Of a stretch of 64,000 bases of DNA, positions 22,330 through 35,300 are shown piece by piece. The stretch spans positions 42,481 through 106,480 of the forward strand of contig LUCM01002338.1 in assembly GCA_008360955.1 (NCBI GenBank), written 5' to 3'. The notes under the pieces are model-generated. The model was not told where the DNA came from, searched no databases, and saw nothing but the letters and a program-made list of their open reading frames with translations. Made by a program: the position numbers and the translations under genes. Each line of letters opens with the position of its first letter. Position 1 is the first letter of the stretch. Source of the stretch: Fasciolopsis buskii (Eukaryota; Platyhelminthes; Trematoda; Plagiorchiida; Fasciolidae).

Positions 22330-25300
22330 GACATGAGGTTCGTATGTTGAAGGTGGAATCCGAAATGCAGCTAGTCAAATGAAAATGTCGTCAATCCAAC
22401 ACGCTATTCACATTTAATTGTGAAATATATGCGGGAAAAACTCATGCTAGGTGGATTGGGACAGTTATTCAATCCTGCTGAGAGAATCTGACTTCTTGGG
22501 AGATATTCAGTTGACGTTAACGGGACAATTCCTGTGCCTTCTTTCGAAATTGTTGGGTGTCAACGAGGACAACACTTGAACAAACTTGGCCCAGTAATTT
22601 GGATCAGCTGTAAGGTGCTGGACAGCGCTGTATTAATACCGACGCTTCCCATGAGAGCGAAAATCGAGTTTGGTGCTGAGTTTTGTTTATAGAGGGCGAA
22701 GTCCGAGGGGCATTTGGTAAGGCGACAAGTCCTCTGTCACTCAAAACGCAACAGTGAACAAATTTAGGTAGTTCATGATTAATAGCTGATCAATCAGTGA
22801 GTATATACTGGATTAGTTCGTAATTATCTCATAGGCTAAATACACGCCAAGTTTCACGCTAGTGAGCGAAAGATTAGCCTACTGGCCAGAATCCATACGA
22901 TTAGCCTCGTCTGATTGAGCCGGACACGATCGAAGCAGAATCCGAAAATTCGGCACAACTGGAATTTCAATTCCATACCGGTAACCAAACTCGAACCCTT
23001 AAACTAGGGCTCGCTTATTTCTGCTGTTCCTCTCAGTGAAGTTCAAGAGAATAGCAACCTCACAGCACTAAATGCATGCACTTCCTTGTCCCAAAACTGC
23101 AAGCATAGAAGCACAGAAAGTCGGCACTCGATGCCTTAGTAGTACATACAATGATACGTGAGTTTCAGATTCCTTGCGACTACCTTTCAAATATCATTCT
23201 AATGTTCACACACTGTACAGTTGGAAACTAGTTCGGAGCAAAAATGGAACACCTTTTAAGCACAACTGATCGACACCCGACCTAAGGTGATGCAAGTTAT
23301 TAATTGAAACTGACAACTAAAATATGGTGTGGCTGGTGATTTCCATGGCCGTAGTCACACAACACGACAGAACACGGACTTTTAGACCCTTGTCTAGTCA
23401 CCTTCACGAACACGTTGCGTAATTCAAATGTCTAGCCCATCCGTTAGTGAGAGTAAAATAAAGAAGAATAAGGATCGCATCCGTGTTTTATACAAGTCCC
23501 GGAGAAGCATACCCAACGAGGTCTATCGTCTTTAGAATTTCTCTGACTGAACTTCAGCAGGGGAACAGTGGACGAATTAAAGAATTCGAAATGTTGCAGC
23601 CCTGGTCAAAACGCATATTGTATCCACTGCACATCATTTAAATGGTATAAATTTACAAATGTCTTAACTGTAGTTCCCATATTACATTCAAACTGAAAAT
23701 CGAACTCTCAACAACAAATTCAAAAGATCAAATTTGCACATGAGTAACCCCGGTATGATGATGCTTTTATGCAGACCTACTGCAGTCCAAATCTGAATCG
23801 AACTGATCATAAAAAAGTATGTTGATATGTCGATGCATTTAGATGCCTTAATGAACTAGGTGCTGTCTTTGACTAACGGAGGGCGGAAATACTACTATTT
23901 TCGTTAACAGAACACACAATGAAATAAAAGTGAATGTTTCGGTGATGGGGTAACTTTCAGGTTAGAACCAGTCCTTTGTTTCTTCTTTCCGAGAAATATG
24001 TCATAAGTATATAAGAAATTACCAGGATAGAAATTTCGCTCCACGATGCTTCAATCTGAGGAAGGAAAAAGGATTAAAAAGTGGCTTTTTGACAAAGTGT
24101 AATCAGGGTTGATAAGCGGCTGCATTCATTCATTATACTACACAGATTCTCTATTCTATGAGTTGTTATGGATGTCGGAGTAGACGAATCGAGGCTCCTC
24201 TCATTTCGGCTTCGAAGGCTTCTCACTGAATGATGAGAGGCCTCATTTATTGTTCGCTCATCCCACCTTAGTGCGTCATTAAATTGGGTGTTCGTACTTT
24301 TCGAGAACGATGCTATTACGGGCGAGGTCTCTTTGAACGGATTCCTACCGCCTTGATCGTTTCGAGGATGAAATAGACAATTTTCTATTTTCCAACCCAT
24401 CCATGGTTGTTCAGTGAAATAGATCTTCTGGTTGAGTTCAGTTTAGTCAGTAACCAGATCGATCAATTGTTTGAGTAATGAAGCACTCCGATAAAAATAT
24501 TTCATTAGTTAGATCAAGAAACGATGGGTTTATACAACAACCCTGTTGGTTATCGGATCTAGAGGATGGTTATTGTTAAAGCGTGTTATCTATCATTGGG
24601 TGTTACCAAAACCGTGGTGTCTGAAACCAAGTGGATAGGTTTTAAATCGTTTCGTCAATACCACTAATTTATCACCTTACCTACACGACTAACAATACAT
24701 TCTAAACCAGTTCATTTCGACATGACCTACTGATGACAGTTGAAGTAGATATCATTTATATCCCTTTCCTCTCCTTCCCTCTTTTTGTCATTTGTATTGG
24801 ATTTTTTCAATTTTTAGGGAGAGGGTCACATCTCGTTTTAGGCTGTCGAATGCAGAATTTTGCCTTGTGATATCATTTGAACAATAATGTCTATTCGGTC
24901 CCCTGACAAAGCAACAAAAACCATGGAAGTTTGTCACCTATGGCGTGAAAGAGCAATGTTAGACCGCATAATGGTTGCTCGTAGTTACTAGAGCATTGTC
25001 TCACACGAATGCAGATACGCATTCGGTGGCATGAGCAGGATGACCACATTTTTCGGAATGACATCAGTGGGAATAGAATGGTCCAATCTACCCAGACCTT
25101 AGGTTGCACATCCATGCACATAATCGATCTTGTTTGGTCCAAGCACGTGTTGCTGGTTTCCCGAGCCATTTTATTTTATTTGGTGACGGGTTAAATTTGT
25201 ATATTCCTTATGGTTCAAGTGCTGACCGAATGTTGTTCGTTTGACAAAGTGTTTATCGTTTGTAAAACAACAGGTCCGTATCCCAGGTGTTCTTACCATT

Positions 25301-25787
25301 TTGATGGGAACGCGTTAATTCGTTGACTCCCGGTTCATTCGCACGCTGGATTTATTGGAGATAATGCACTTATACGTCCCCATTGTGGTTGTTCGTCATC
25401 CTTGTCCTATGGATTCTAGATGCTTTGGGGCGTACCAATTCCACATCATTCGGGTTGCATGTGTGTACATGAAAGGAAAATAAAAGGAACGCACGATTGT
25501 TGCTTTTGCGTTCATTTGCGCGTTCGGACTGTTGGAACATCGTGCCTCATCTATTTCTTACTTCCATATGGTACCTATGGGTTCCGTTTTGTTTGACCAG
25601 CTAGGCAATTTTATAGTTCCTGTTTCACTGTGTGTGTGTGTGCCTCAAAAAGCTTTCTGGTGCTACCCTAACAAAAAAATCTGGCTGTTGTTAGAGTTAA
25701 TAACACTGTGTCCTAGAGATCATTGAATATTTATTTTCCCTTAATTTTGTTATTTTTCCTTTATCTCTGCAGTGTCTGCTTAACTGT
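22330..25787. other. Unassigned intronic sequence
   Basis: I see nothing I can name. The longest frames are 24074-24400 (-, 108 codons) and 24891-25169 (-, 92 codons), without recognised motifs. A GT run is at 25632-25642. Confidence 0.35.
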
Positions 25788-25897
25788 TATGTTCTTTGTG
25801 CGATGGCATTGCTCACGAGTGCATCTGTGACCATGCGGTGAATGGCACAAGTCAAAAACTCACTGACAATTCTGTTATATTGTTTTCTTCTCACCAG

Positions 25898-26203
25898 GTA
25901 TGTCGCGTAGCCTACGAGCTGATGCAAACTCGCCATGCCGATCTGGGTGATGCGAGTGATCGCGCTCAATCTTTGGACGACATTTACTACTTTGGTGGTC
26001 AACAATCCGCCCCATTCGAGGCAGTGATTGCGGACAAGGCAAATGGAATCAAACCGGGTGATAGAGTGCACATGGCCGGCAATCACTGGAACGGCTATGC
26101 TAGAGTAACCCCGGTCAAAGATTCCCGGGCGATATTAGTCCCGGCCTACAAATTCCAGCCTCCTGTCTTGACGGCGGATATGGGGAACCATTCTTTGTTA
26201 TGA
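25898..26203 (+). CDS. FUT8: FUT8 last exon: end of the catalytic domain, SH3-like domain and stop
   Basis: The exon starts VCRVAYELMQT after the acceptor TTCTTCTCACCAG, continuing the VCTFSSQ loop of exon d in phase 0. It goes on SLDDIYYFGGQ, then AVIADKANGIKPGDRVHMAG, NHWNGYARV, and ends PAYKFQPP with the stop TGA at 26201-26203. The PGD---AGNHW-GY block is the C-terminal SH3-like domain typical of FUT8. The tail is about as long as in other animals. The reading frame upstream of the acceptor (from 25796) is intronic. I see no AATAAA close downstream; the first clear one is near 27464. Confidence 0.95.
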   Translation, partial: VCRVAYELMQTRHADLGDASDRAQSLDDIYYFGGQQSAPFEAVIADKANGIKPGDRVHMAGNHWNGYARVTPVKDSRAILVPAYKFQPPVLTADMGNHSLL

Positions 26204-28161
26204 TGGTCCGCACATTTTGCCTCTCAACCATCTCTACGCGCCCAAAGCTAATTGTAAATTCTTGTACGCAAACATCATTTTCATGTGCCGGTTCTTAAAA
26301 CGTTTACCATGAGCCGATCGAACTTTTGGGACGGTGTTTCTGTCGGTTTTCGCTGAAATCGAAACCTTACAGCCCATACATTTGATGATCTCATCCATTT
26401 TTAAGTGTTGCAATTTCAATGTCCTGCTCCCAAGGAAATATATATGGGTGTTTTCTTCTCGAGTAGTTGATCTTATCTTCTTTATCGTACTTTCACGTTC
26501 GTCTAAGTTCTATAAGTTATCATCCCGGTTTGTGCATAAGCATAGTGTCTCAAGTGCATACGAATAACTCTCGGTATTTGCCATGTTTGAAAATCGATGA
26601 TATGGAGTGCCGCCGGACCCTCCTCCTGTTTCTACCCAATTTCAACCACGTCAGTTTGTCGCCGTATACATACGTTCGCTCATCCGATTTGCTGTACTTA
26701 TCTGTTCACTCCCATCACATCGTGCAAGTGAATTGTTTCGGTTTAATTCTGTTGTAATTTTATCCCCCTATCGACCCTTCCTTGAGAAAATTTTGTTTCT
26801 TGTTTTTTTTCGTAACTTCCACTGTGATATTAACCCCGTCAACCCTTGATGTTGATCTGATCCACAATTATCTTGGTGATTCCGAACGAAACTGGGAGAA
26901 GGAACGACACGTTCCCTGCTCTCTCGACATTGTTAAAATTTTCAGTTGTTCTTGATGAACTGTCTGTATATTGTCTAAATACCTCGAGATAATATAGTGG
27001 GTCTGGGTGTCCCGTCAGTTGTTCTCCAGGAACCATGGTCATTTTCTATTCATCGAAGGTGATATTGGTTATCTGCAGACATTTTAATGTTTCAGCTGGT
27101 AAAAATGCATATCTTATAGAGTGGAACTGTGTAATTTCCCCAAGGACTATTACTTAGACTAGAATCTCTCAAACACGATCTGGCCGAACTAAACAGTGGC
27201 CTTAGGCGGCGAACGATGTTTTTAACCTGTTTATCGGTTTCTATCAAACGTGTATTCCGATTCAGGATTACCTACGGATAATTCGTTCAGGACTCTTCTG
27301 TTTTTCAATTATACCTCGCACGTATGAAACCAAAACTGGGACCCTTTACCTGTTCGAGCCGCGTATGTTTATGGCGTGATCTCACCCTACTCTAAACGAA
27401 ATTTTTAGTTTGGTAAAATGATCAAACTTTGGAATCTCTTAACGAAGTGGTGAGTATAAGCAGAATAAAGCGACTAGGACACGCTTTAACCAACCTCACC
27501 TCCGCCTTCCTGAATGCTTCCAAACTGCTATGAAAGATTGTTCCCCGAATTAAGTGGGTCTTAAATTTTTACCACTGCTGTTCTGTCTATGACATGACAA
27601 AACGGTGCGCAAATCGAAACCGATGCACCGAGTCAGGAGAGGATTGTTCTGACCTCCAGCTTGTGGTCCATGACGTCCGACAATCGAGGACAAGCCGAAG
27701 TTGCCAAACACCGTTGTTAATCGTATGGCTTCATTCGTGATCTTCCAACCTCCATGTAAAAGTTACTCCTAACTCTTTTCTGTTTTTTTTGCTTCAGTTA
27801 CGTTTAATTGTTCCATTTTTGAATGGGATGAAGTGTCAAATGACAGTTGAGACTAGACAATACGAACGCTAAGATAATAGTTGACTTGATTCTCGTTTCG
27901 CCTTTTTGTGAAACTGTTGATCGATTTTATTTCTAGGTAACGCCTTCTCCGATAAATGAAAATCAGTATTTCCTCACTTACTGCACAGCTAGTAGATTTT
28001 GGAAATTGAAGCTTGTTCATTTTACATCCTCACACTTGAATGATTTGAACGAATACAGGCATTTGGATCTTCAGTAGGTCGCCGATAGACTTTCAGTTGA
28101 TGAGTCAGCTAAGTTTTGTTAAACTTGTTGTGAATCATAGAGTGGGAAATCTACTTACGTA
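26204..28161. other. FUT8 3' flank, unassigned
   Basis: The start probably includes the FUT8 3' untranslated region. The only clear AATAAA is near 27464, about 1.26 kb after the stop; use of it is not shown. No gene or named repeat is recognised. Confidence 0.4.
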
Positions 28162-28301
28162 GTGCAGATCCAAAAGTCGATGACCAGACAGGCTAAAAAA
28201 ATAGGATCTCAAGAACTAAAGTCGGATTCAAGTCGTACAACCATTATTCTTGCACCTATATACTGTAGTCTTGCTTGGTACTTCATCGTACCAACTAATC
28301 A

Positions 28302-28982
28302 ATGTCATTTATGCCATACAACTTCCCTCCAAGTGGAAAATGCTTTTCTAAGACTGGCAGGCAATCTCCGATACTCACTCTATGTTTGAAAACATTCAAT
28401 GGCTTTGTGTATCTGGAATGTTGCATCTCTGCTATTTGGAATGTCGGCGATGAGATTGTGCTATGCACCTCTAAGGCTAGTCTGCTATTTGCCAATCTCA
28501 GAAACCTTTGGCATCGTAGTAACATCAGACTTTATTCGGAAGAAGTCCACAACGATGGGTTTCGCTCAGTGATGCTTTACGGATGTGAAACCTGGTCAGT
28601 TCGAGAAGAACTGCGCCGGGAGGTAATGTTCGATAACCAGTGTCCAAGGTCACTCGCACGAGTATGAATGCAACAACACCTCAGTAATGATGAAGCACGG
28701 GGAAGACTATTGACAGTTGATTGTGGATCACTGAACGGAAGTTTTCCTATGTTGACTGCGATGGCTGTGAATGCCCACTCAGAGTCTACCTCAACGCGCT
28801 TTATTGGCGCTCACTGGATGGGATTAGTAACGACGGCGTGGATGACAACCGACGATTTGGAGAAGGAGTTTAGAAACGTTTACCTCCAGTTTATCTACGG
28901 TGAGACCTTGGCCTCCATTGCTTTGGAACAGGAAAGATACCGGAAACTGATGGTTAGAAACATGGCTGGAAACCGAAATTAG
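28302..28982 (+). mobile_element. RTE-type RT fragment, 3' part, sense
   Basis: The + strand reads FVYLECCISA, NVGDEIVL, ASLLFANLRNLWHRS and RSVMLYGCETWSVRE, then FDNQCPRSLARV (28302-28667). This is the post-YADD part of an RTE-type ORF, with substitutions. After a stop, another frame (28668-28982, 104 codons) begins QQHLSNDEARGRLL and ends NMAGNRN; its start aligns with the usual continuation, but the middle is unfamiliar. The sequence then passes into the 234-base tail at 28962-29195. It is 5'-truncated. Confidence 0.75.
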
Positions 28983-29262
28983 TGGCACCAATACTGTGAT
29001 ATTTCCCCATCATCTCCATTTCGCCTATGGCAAAAACGAAAATGCCGTGTGTAGTAAAACTATGAAGAAAAATACTCTGACTTTCCATCATCCGCTTTGC
29101 CCATTTATTACTGTTATTATCGTTCTTAGCATTAATATTTTCATAGTTATTCCATGGTTTATTTGACACGGATGCTGTAGCAGATTTCTGATGAATATAA
29201 AGATATGTATATATGTGTATAAATGTAAATATACATATGTATGCATATATATATATTCATGT
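28962..29262 (+). repeat. Retroelement 3' tail, copy 2, with TA-rich end
   Basis: Bases 28962-29195 are almost identical to 21843-22076. The following TATATG-type low-complexity run (29196-29262) is interrupted, unlike the clean TA run after copy 1. It follows RT-coding sequence directly, which is why I read the block as an element 3' end. Confidence 0.8.
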
Positions 29263-29879
29263 ATGCACATTAATTCCATTACGCAATTGAGTTTCACACC
29301 CAAAATTACAATGGATCCAGGCTCACGCGATTGTCGTTGCGTACGGGAAAGTAAATCGTCATGCACACTGACAAAAAACTAATAGGTGAAGGAGTAGTAG
29401 GAATTCCACCATAAAAATCACCGGATTTTTGGGTCCAATAATGAACTAATTAAGATTGATTGAATTTCAGCCTGAAAGCTGATAAATTCAGAGTGGGACA
29501 TGACGTGACGTATTACGCTGCATAACAGTCACTCTCTTAGGATTATGTCTGAAGTGTCTGTGAAGAGTAGTTTTTTGGATGATGACCACTAATTGGAATG
29601 CCCCCTTTTCGAGTCCATTGACATGGTTCCCTGTAATTAATCACAGCTCACATGAGCAGGTGTGGTGACAATTTATAATTCTGTTCCAAGTATAACCATC
29701 TTTTGAGGTACCCCTATCATGTAAAGCACGTTTTTGTGCGCCACAACACACCAGTGGAAAGTGAATGCGCGCAAACTTGGACCTGCAAGATGAGTTGGTT
29801 TTGAGTTTTCACAACCATTGATTTCTCACCAATGTGCTTACACGGCCATTTACTCAGAAGTGAAGGGGATATCGAGAAT
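29263..29879. other. Unassigned sequence between repeats
   Basis: No gene or named element is recognised. Confidence 0.35.
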
Positions 29880-31850
29880 TAGCCGGAAATCGACTGCAAA
29901 ATAATGGGTTGAGCAATTACACGGAAGAGGAGAGATTTCGAACGCGACAACACCGACTATGGGACTGAGCCATATCACATGCTGTCTCCATGCATCGTTT
30001 GGAGGAATCTCATGGACTGGAAGCGGGTATTCTTATTGAACCTAATCGATCTAGTCCACTGGTTAAAGCTTTCATTTGTTTTTCCATGTCATATGCGTTC
30101 TTATTCAATACCTGCTATATAAATTGAACCCTCTGATGCAGTCCTTCACGAGTTACTTCTAAGTCACACACAAAATTCTCCCACTATATTCCACCAATAC
30201 TACTAAGACAACGCAGTTCAAACGCCGAAATACTTTGCACATCTTCCCTCAACATCTATATTTGTGAACAGTTTAGCAGTAACGACCTCACGGCTGCTGC
30301 GCAAAACGAGATTTGGTTGATATGATGTCACGCCGATGCCACAGGTGCCTCAAATTGGTGACTGTAAGTCGAACTGTTTAAGTACATGAAGACACTTCAT
30401 CCGGTATACGGCCACAAGATGAAATACAGCTATGTGAATAAAAATCCATCCGCCCTACTCAGTTGTTCGGCTGGAAGCATGACGTTCGGCTTCGAGTCAA
30501 TACAGTCCTGGGACAGTGTTTTACTTTTCGAGGGTGAAAACGTATTCCAAAGGAACCTAGAATATCGCTTAGACGATCGAGATAAACTCGCAACTTTTGG
30601 GGTCATCACCCAGTAGTAAAAGTCATTCGGATATTCCATGTCTAATAGTTTCATGTCTGAGAAAATATCAGTGTTACTATTCTCACATGAAGATAGGACT
30701 ATCTCCGTGGCCATCTCAAGGACAAAGTTGACATGGGAACCATGATGAGCACTATTTCTCGTGGTGAACTCGGGTGAAAGATCGCCGTAAGCACGAACTT
30801 AGCTTTAGCCGTTTGCATGTAGAGATTGGAAAGGTAAAGTGTATTTTTCTGTTTATTCTTCGATGAGTGCTATCGCCAAAATTTGCACGATCGACGCAGT
30901 TCAACGCTGCTTTCAAATCAATATAAAACTCTGGACTCTGTGCATCAATGCACATGTTCTAATATCTTTCGCGAGCTTTTAGTTTGGTCGATACACCGAC
31001 TAACGCGTGTAAACCTTCGTTTCTCACGCTTACACTTTTCGCGATAACTAAATTGTTGGACGATGATGCCAGCAAACATTTTCTATCTAATGTTTACTAT
31101 GCCAATTCATTTGTCATTTTCTTATGAGGATCTGTCGCCTTTCTTGCTAAACGATACAATACAAATTCGCGTCAATCCTTAGGAATCTCTTCACAGATTG
31201 AGCTCGAGCGTTTTGTTAACTCCGATGTTAACACTATCCTTGAAATCGGATGGCGACTTCCCATCTTGTCCATTTGCCTTATGCCTTTTTAAGAAAACCC
31301 ATTCGCCTCATCACCTCCATTTCCAAAGGAGAGCTGATGTCCACCTGTTGTGGTTTGTCTAAACGCCTGACTGCGAGCATCTAACAATTCAACTGAAGTT
31401 GAACATATCCATCCTTTCTTAGGTTTACGTGTACACGGAGTCCTGCGTGTCAGTTGTCGCTAGGAGCAGGGCTTCTTTCATCTTTTTCCAATGTTTTCTT
31501 GGATTCTGGGCATTTTGCTGAGACGACAACCACATTAACAGTTCCAATTGGAATTGTAGTCGGCGATCATCGTCTGGAATCAGCTCTCTCGGACGAGTGG
31601 CTCTTGTGTTGCTGTTACCACGGACTAAGTGCAAACAAAAGCGAGCTCGGGTCAAAGCATGGGCTGAGTCCACAGGGGTTGACCAAATGATCGACGATCC
31701 ACGCCACCCGTGACCGATGGCAATGTGACCAATCTTACCTGGTGGTCTCATATCAAATGAAGTGCCCTCGCATATACAGAAGGTCCGATTGGTATTAGCC
31801 AATTTGAGGCATTTGCGGCGTCCGTGGGACATCGGGTCATCGATCAAAGG
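29880..31850 (-). mobile_element. RTE-type element, decayed, from endonuclease end to 3' region
   Basis: On the minus strand the order is the endonuclease C-terminus (31425-31847: TNRTFCICEGTSFDMRPPGK, GHIAIGHGWRGS, then DSAHAL in place of SDH), an RT start with many stops (31100-31400), and motif A (FYIDLKAALNCVDRANF, 30850-30955). A degenerate YADD follows (MATEIVLSS, 30700-30714), then PSKSKTLSQDCIDSKPN (30430-30530), and finally the segment homologous to 8681-9330. All the parts are in order over about 2 kb, so this is one old insertion rather than several. It cannot be functional. Confidence 0.75.
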
Positions 31851-31883
31851 TCGTTATTACCCTATGGCCCTAAAACATGACCG

Positions 31884-32320
31884 TTGAGAGGAGATATTCG
31901 AAGACTTTCAGTGTTTCAACATTGTTGCCTTTGCACTATTGGTAGAATATTATGGGAGAATTATGTGAGTAACTCAGAAGTTAAGCGTAAGGTACCGAGT
32001 CCTAGGATCCAGTATTTAGATCAGGGACTAAATCATAATAGGTTGAGATGGTTGGGACGTTTTGCACATGCCCACATAAAGCCTGTTGCGTTGTATGCTC
32101 TTCTTTGGGACAGATAATGACTGGATAATCGTTCGGGTAAAAAGTGGGAAAATTTTAAACAATGATCTGGTTCGTATAGGCCCAGTTGGATTCTCGGGTT
32201 AAGGCCCACGAGATTTCCCGAGGTAATGGTTGGAGACAATAGGCGATATGGCTGAGTGCCACAGTCGGTGACGTTCTTGCACTCGAAATCGTTCTTCTTC
32301 TGTATAGTTCTTCAACTTAC
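31884..32320 (+). mobile_element. RTE-type 3' fragment, sense, head-to-head with the previous element
   Basis: The + strand reads GDIRRLSVFQHCCLCTIGRI, YVSNSEVKRKV, LNHNRLRWLGRF and VALYALL (31884-32117). After stops it continues GPVGFSG-GPRD and WLETIGDMAE, an RTE ORF end. It is 5'-truncated at about 31884, only some 35 bases from the 5' limit of the opposite-strand element. Confidence 0.75.
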
Positions 32321-35300
32321 CATCTATTTTTCATTATTCTCCATTCTTTTTCTGTTTGGGCAGATGATACTCTGAGGTAGCGACCAAAACCAGAGCAGGT
32401 TGGTGTAAGGTTAGTAGTTGTCCAAATTGAAATTGATCGATCTATGTCCAGCGTTTTGAAGATGAAGAAGGGCGTCAGGTGGGCTGGTGTTGCTTTTTAT
32501 GACAAAAATTGATGTTCGCTAGAAGCAGTCTGCGGTCAGGACAAACTTAGATGAGGCAACCGCAGTTGACAGTCCAATGTGCAAGGACAGAAAATCCGCC
32601 GACAACGTTTCAATCGGCCGCCACTGACACGTGCAGAATCATTCAACCGAACTGTACATGAATGACTGTTGACAAGGCTCTATTCTAACAGAGCATGCTC
32701 CGCACGTATGCCCATAGCGAGCCTAGCGCCACCCTGACTACAAACACTCAAAACTGGATCATCAGACACGCGAAAAGTGAAGCGATAGAATGAGATTCCA
32801 TCTGGGCTACGAGGAGTGATTACGGGAGTGGAATGCTATATGTGCGTTCCGGAGATACGGCATACGTCTATTGTGAAAGCTTTAAAAGCCTGAGCTAGGG
32901 CAACTTGGTGCTTTTTCTGTTAACCATGCGGTCACTGAAGGCGGCTAAGTGAACGCTGAAGTTTAAGTAAAGATTGCAATCGATGTTACATCGGTGGTCG
33001 TGCTACGAAAGATCGTGACGAGGTTGAAACTATAAAACGGATTGGGTGCGTACTAACCTTATCTATCCACTTTTCTGCATTAAATCAACAAACACCGGTA
33101 GGCAACAAATTCCTCATTATGATTGCTTTTAATTCTTGTCTACTCTGAGAATTTGTGGCATTTTAGATCCTATATGCTTTTCTAAATGTCAACTAAGCGA
33201 GAACATCATGATAGATTGGGCATCAAAACTTATTTTTGCGGGCGGAAAAATCATGTGACGGTCTGTTCTATTGGCGCGTAAAGATTCAGTTATTGATAAT
33301 GGCTTGTATTAGTTTTTCTATTTTTTTCCAAATATTTTGTTCTTTTCTTTGCTTTCTTGTCTCATAAGGCTTTCCATTGAGGCCACTAGAAAGGAAACAC
33401 TTCAGAAATACATTTGGAGATAACGAAGCTTTCGGTGATATCGTTTGCACTCAGTCGTCGTGGGCAGCTGAAAGATGATAGAAAGGAAACATTGTGTGAT
33501 GTGATTATAAGCTCTCGAGACCGTAGAATAATAATCAGACCTAGGTTTTCCTTGCAAACAAGCAACATGAAAATGGCTTTTATCTATTTTGAATACTTTC
33601 ATGTCAATGTTGAACTGTAGGGAAACGATGCAACGTACATGAGCAACCAAATTCATTCGGCAAACTGAAGACTGTCAAAATATGCAAATAAGCATCTCCG
33701 TATTATATCACTAATGGCATGCATGATAGCTTACTTTGTCCGTATTTATTGGTATGGTGCTCTTTTGATCCACTTGCGGCAAATCAATAGGTTTCAGCAT
33801 TGTATCGCGTTGCCACGAGATACGGCGACCAATCTTTACCTCGTGATTATAGGACCCAACTCTGAAATTTAGTGAGCATAAAGGCTACTTGTAGTAATCC
33901 TTTTTGGTATTGATGTAACTAGTTCTATCAGTTCGATGTTTTGATCTACTGTTTTGTTTCACTTGTTCCTTCTATATATTCTTCAAACGATCTCCACAAC
34001 AATTTTGGAAAGATTCAATTTTATGAACTTTGCTCAGTTTCAAGGGTTGTGGATTTCTGCATCCAATTAGTGATTTTACCTGAAGAGCTATTTCTATGGT
34101 TCTTCGACATTATTAGAAACAACAGGTTCTAGCACGATTTCTAGTCATTTAAGCAAATGATACACATGTGTTGACGCTATCAATCGTTTACGACTGTACT
34201 TTCTTTTTCTATCACACAAAGTGATGTGCAGTAAAAGGGACAAATCCCGTAGTCAAAAAACATGCTACAAAGGAGAATGCCCATGGTGGTTATTTAGGTT
34301 GGAGTCACTAGTTTTGCATTTATTAACTACTAACTAGATCGGTCGTGGTCAGGTGCATTAAATGTGGGTTACCTTGCAAAGGCCAGAGATGCTGATCCTA
34401 CATCCGTCGGTCACTTTTGTGGCGGACTGTAATCCGCCGTCGGCAGACTCGTTACCGTAACGTACCTATCGAGACCTTAGGTGGTTCCGCGTTATCTCAA
34501 CGTTTCACTGTCATAATTATCATCCTCGTATGTAGTGATTCCTATCGGGTGCGAGGCAAACCCCTATCATTACACCCAGGCATCGGAAATGGGGCAAAAA
34601 TATCAGACTTTTAAATGGATGCGTTTTCATACTACTTGCACTTTCATATCCCACTCAGATAGGCTTTCAGTCTATACACAGAATATTGGTTCATCAGATT
34701 ATTAGTACTAATATAATGTCTAACAGACGAAGTTAGCAGAAGTTGAAATCCGGACAAAGGGTGCTTACAACATTAACCTTTTGTTCGTCTAAAGTTGCAG
34801 AGGATCTCTTCTCGCTCATTGAAATTCGGATTTTAAGTTCCATTTTACAGCACAAACAACCGCTTTCAGTCCTTTTCTCCTAGGACACTACTGTGTTGTT
34901 CTGTGACCACCGTCCTGTGCTAACAGTGGTATTAATTTAACTGGACTCATCCGAATTCGGATCAAATGTATCCCGGTCACTTGTTGTCGAGTCATCGTCT
35001 GATCCAAGTAGCTCTTGGTGCAAGGACCTGGATGATCAGGCCTCTTGCACTATAGTGCTGCACCCCAACTGGAACCGGAACTGAAACAGTCTCTGTGGCA
35101 TACAGTCCATATGATCAGAGCGGATTAACGCAACCACACAGGAGGGACATGTTCAGTACCGTGCACGACAATTACTAGAAATGTCGATGTCTAGGGTACT
35201 TAGGCTTGAGGCTGAATAACTTCTCCTGCCTATTTAACATTTTACATCTTATTTCGTTGAGGAACTGAAGATGTGCATTAGCATCTAATTAAACGCGGCC

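Larger units (their letters stand above)
17125..25897 (+). other. FUT8: FUT8 intron 4 (about 8.8 kb), repeat-filled
   Basis: Runs from GTTGGT at 17125 to TCTCACCAG at 25897, phase 0 at both ends. It contains a (GTCT)n run near 17442-17460, an almost complete antisense RTE element with an assembly gap (17990-21830), a 234-base retroelement tail with a TA microsatellite (21843-22149), a hairpin (22193-22297), and about 3.5 kb of sequence I cannot assign. Confidence 0.85.
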
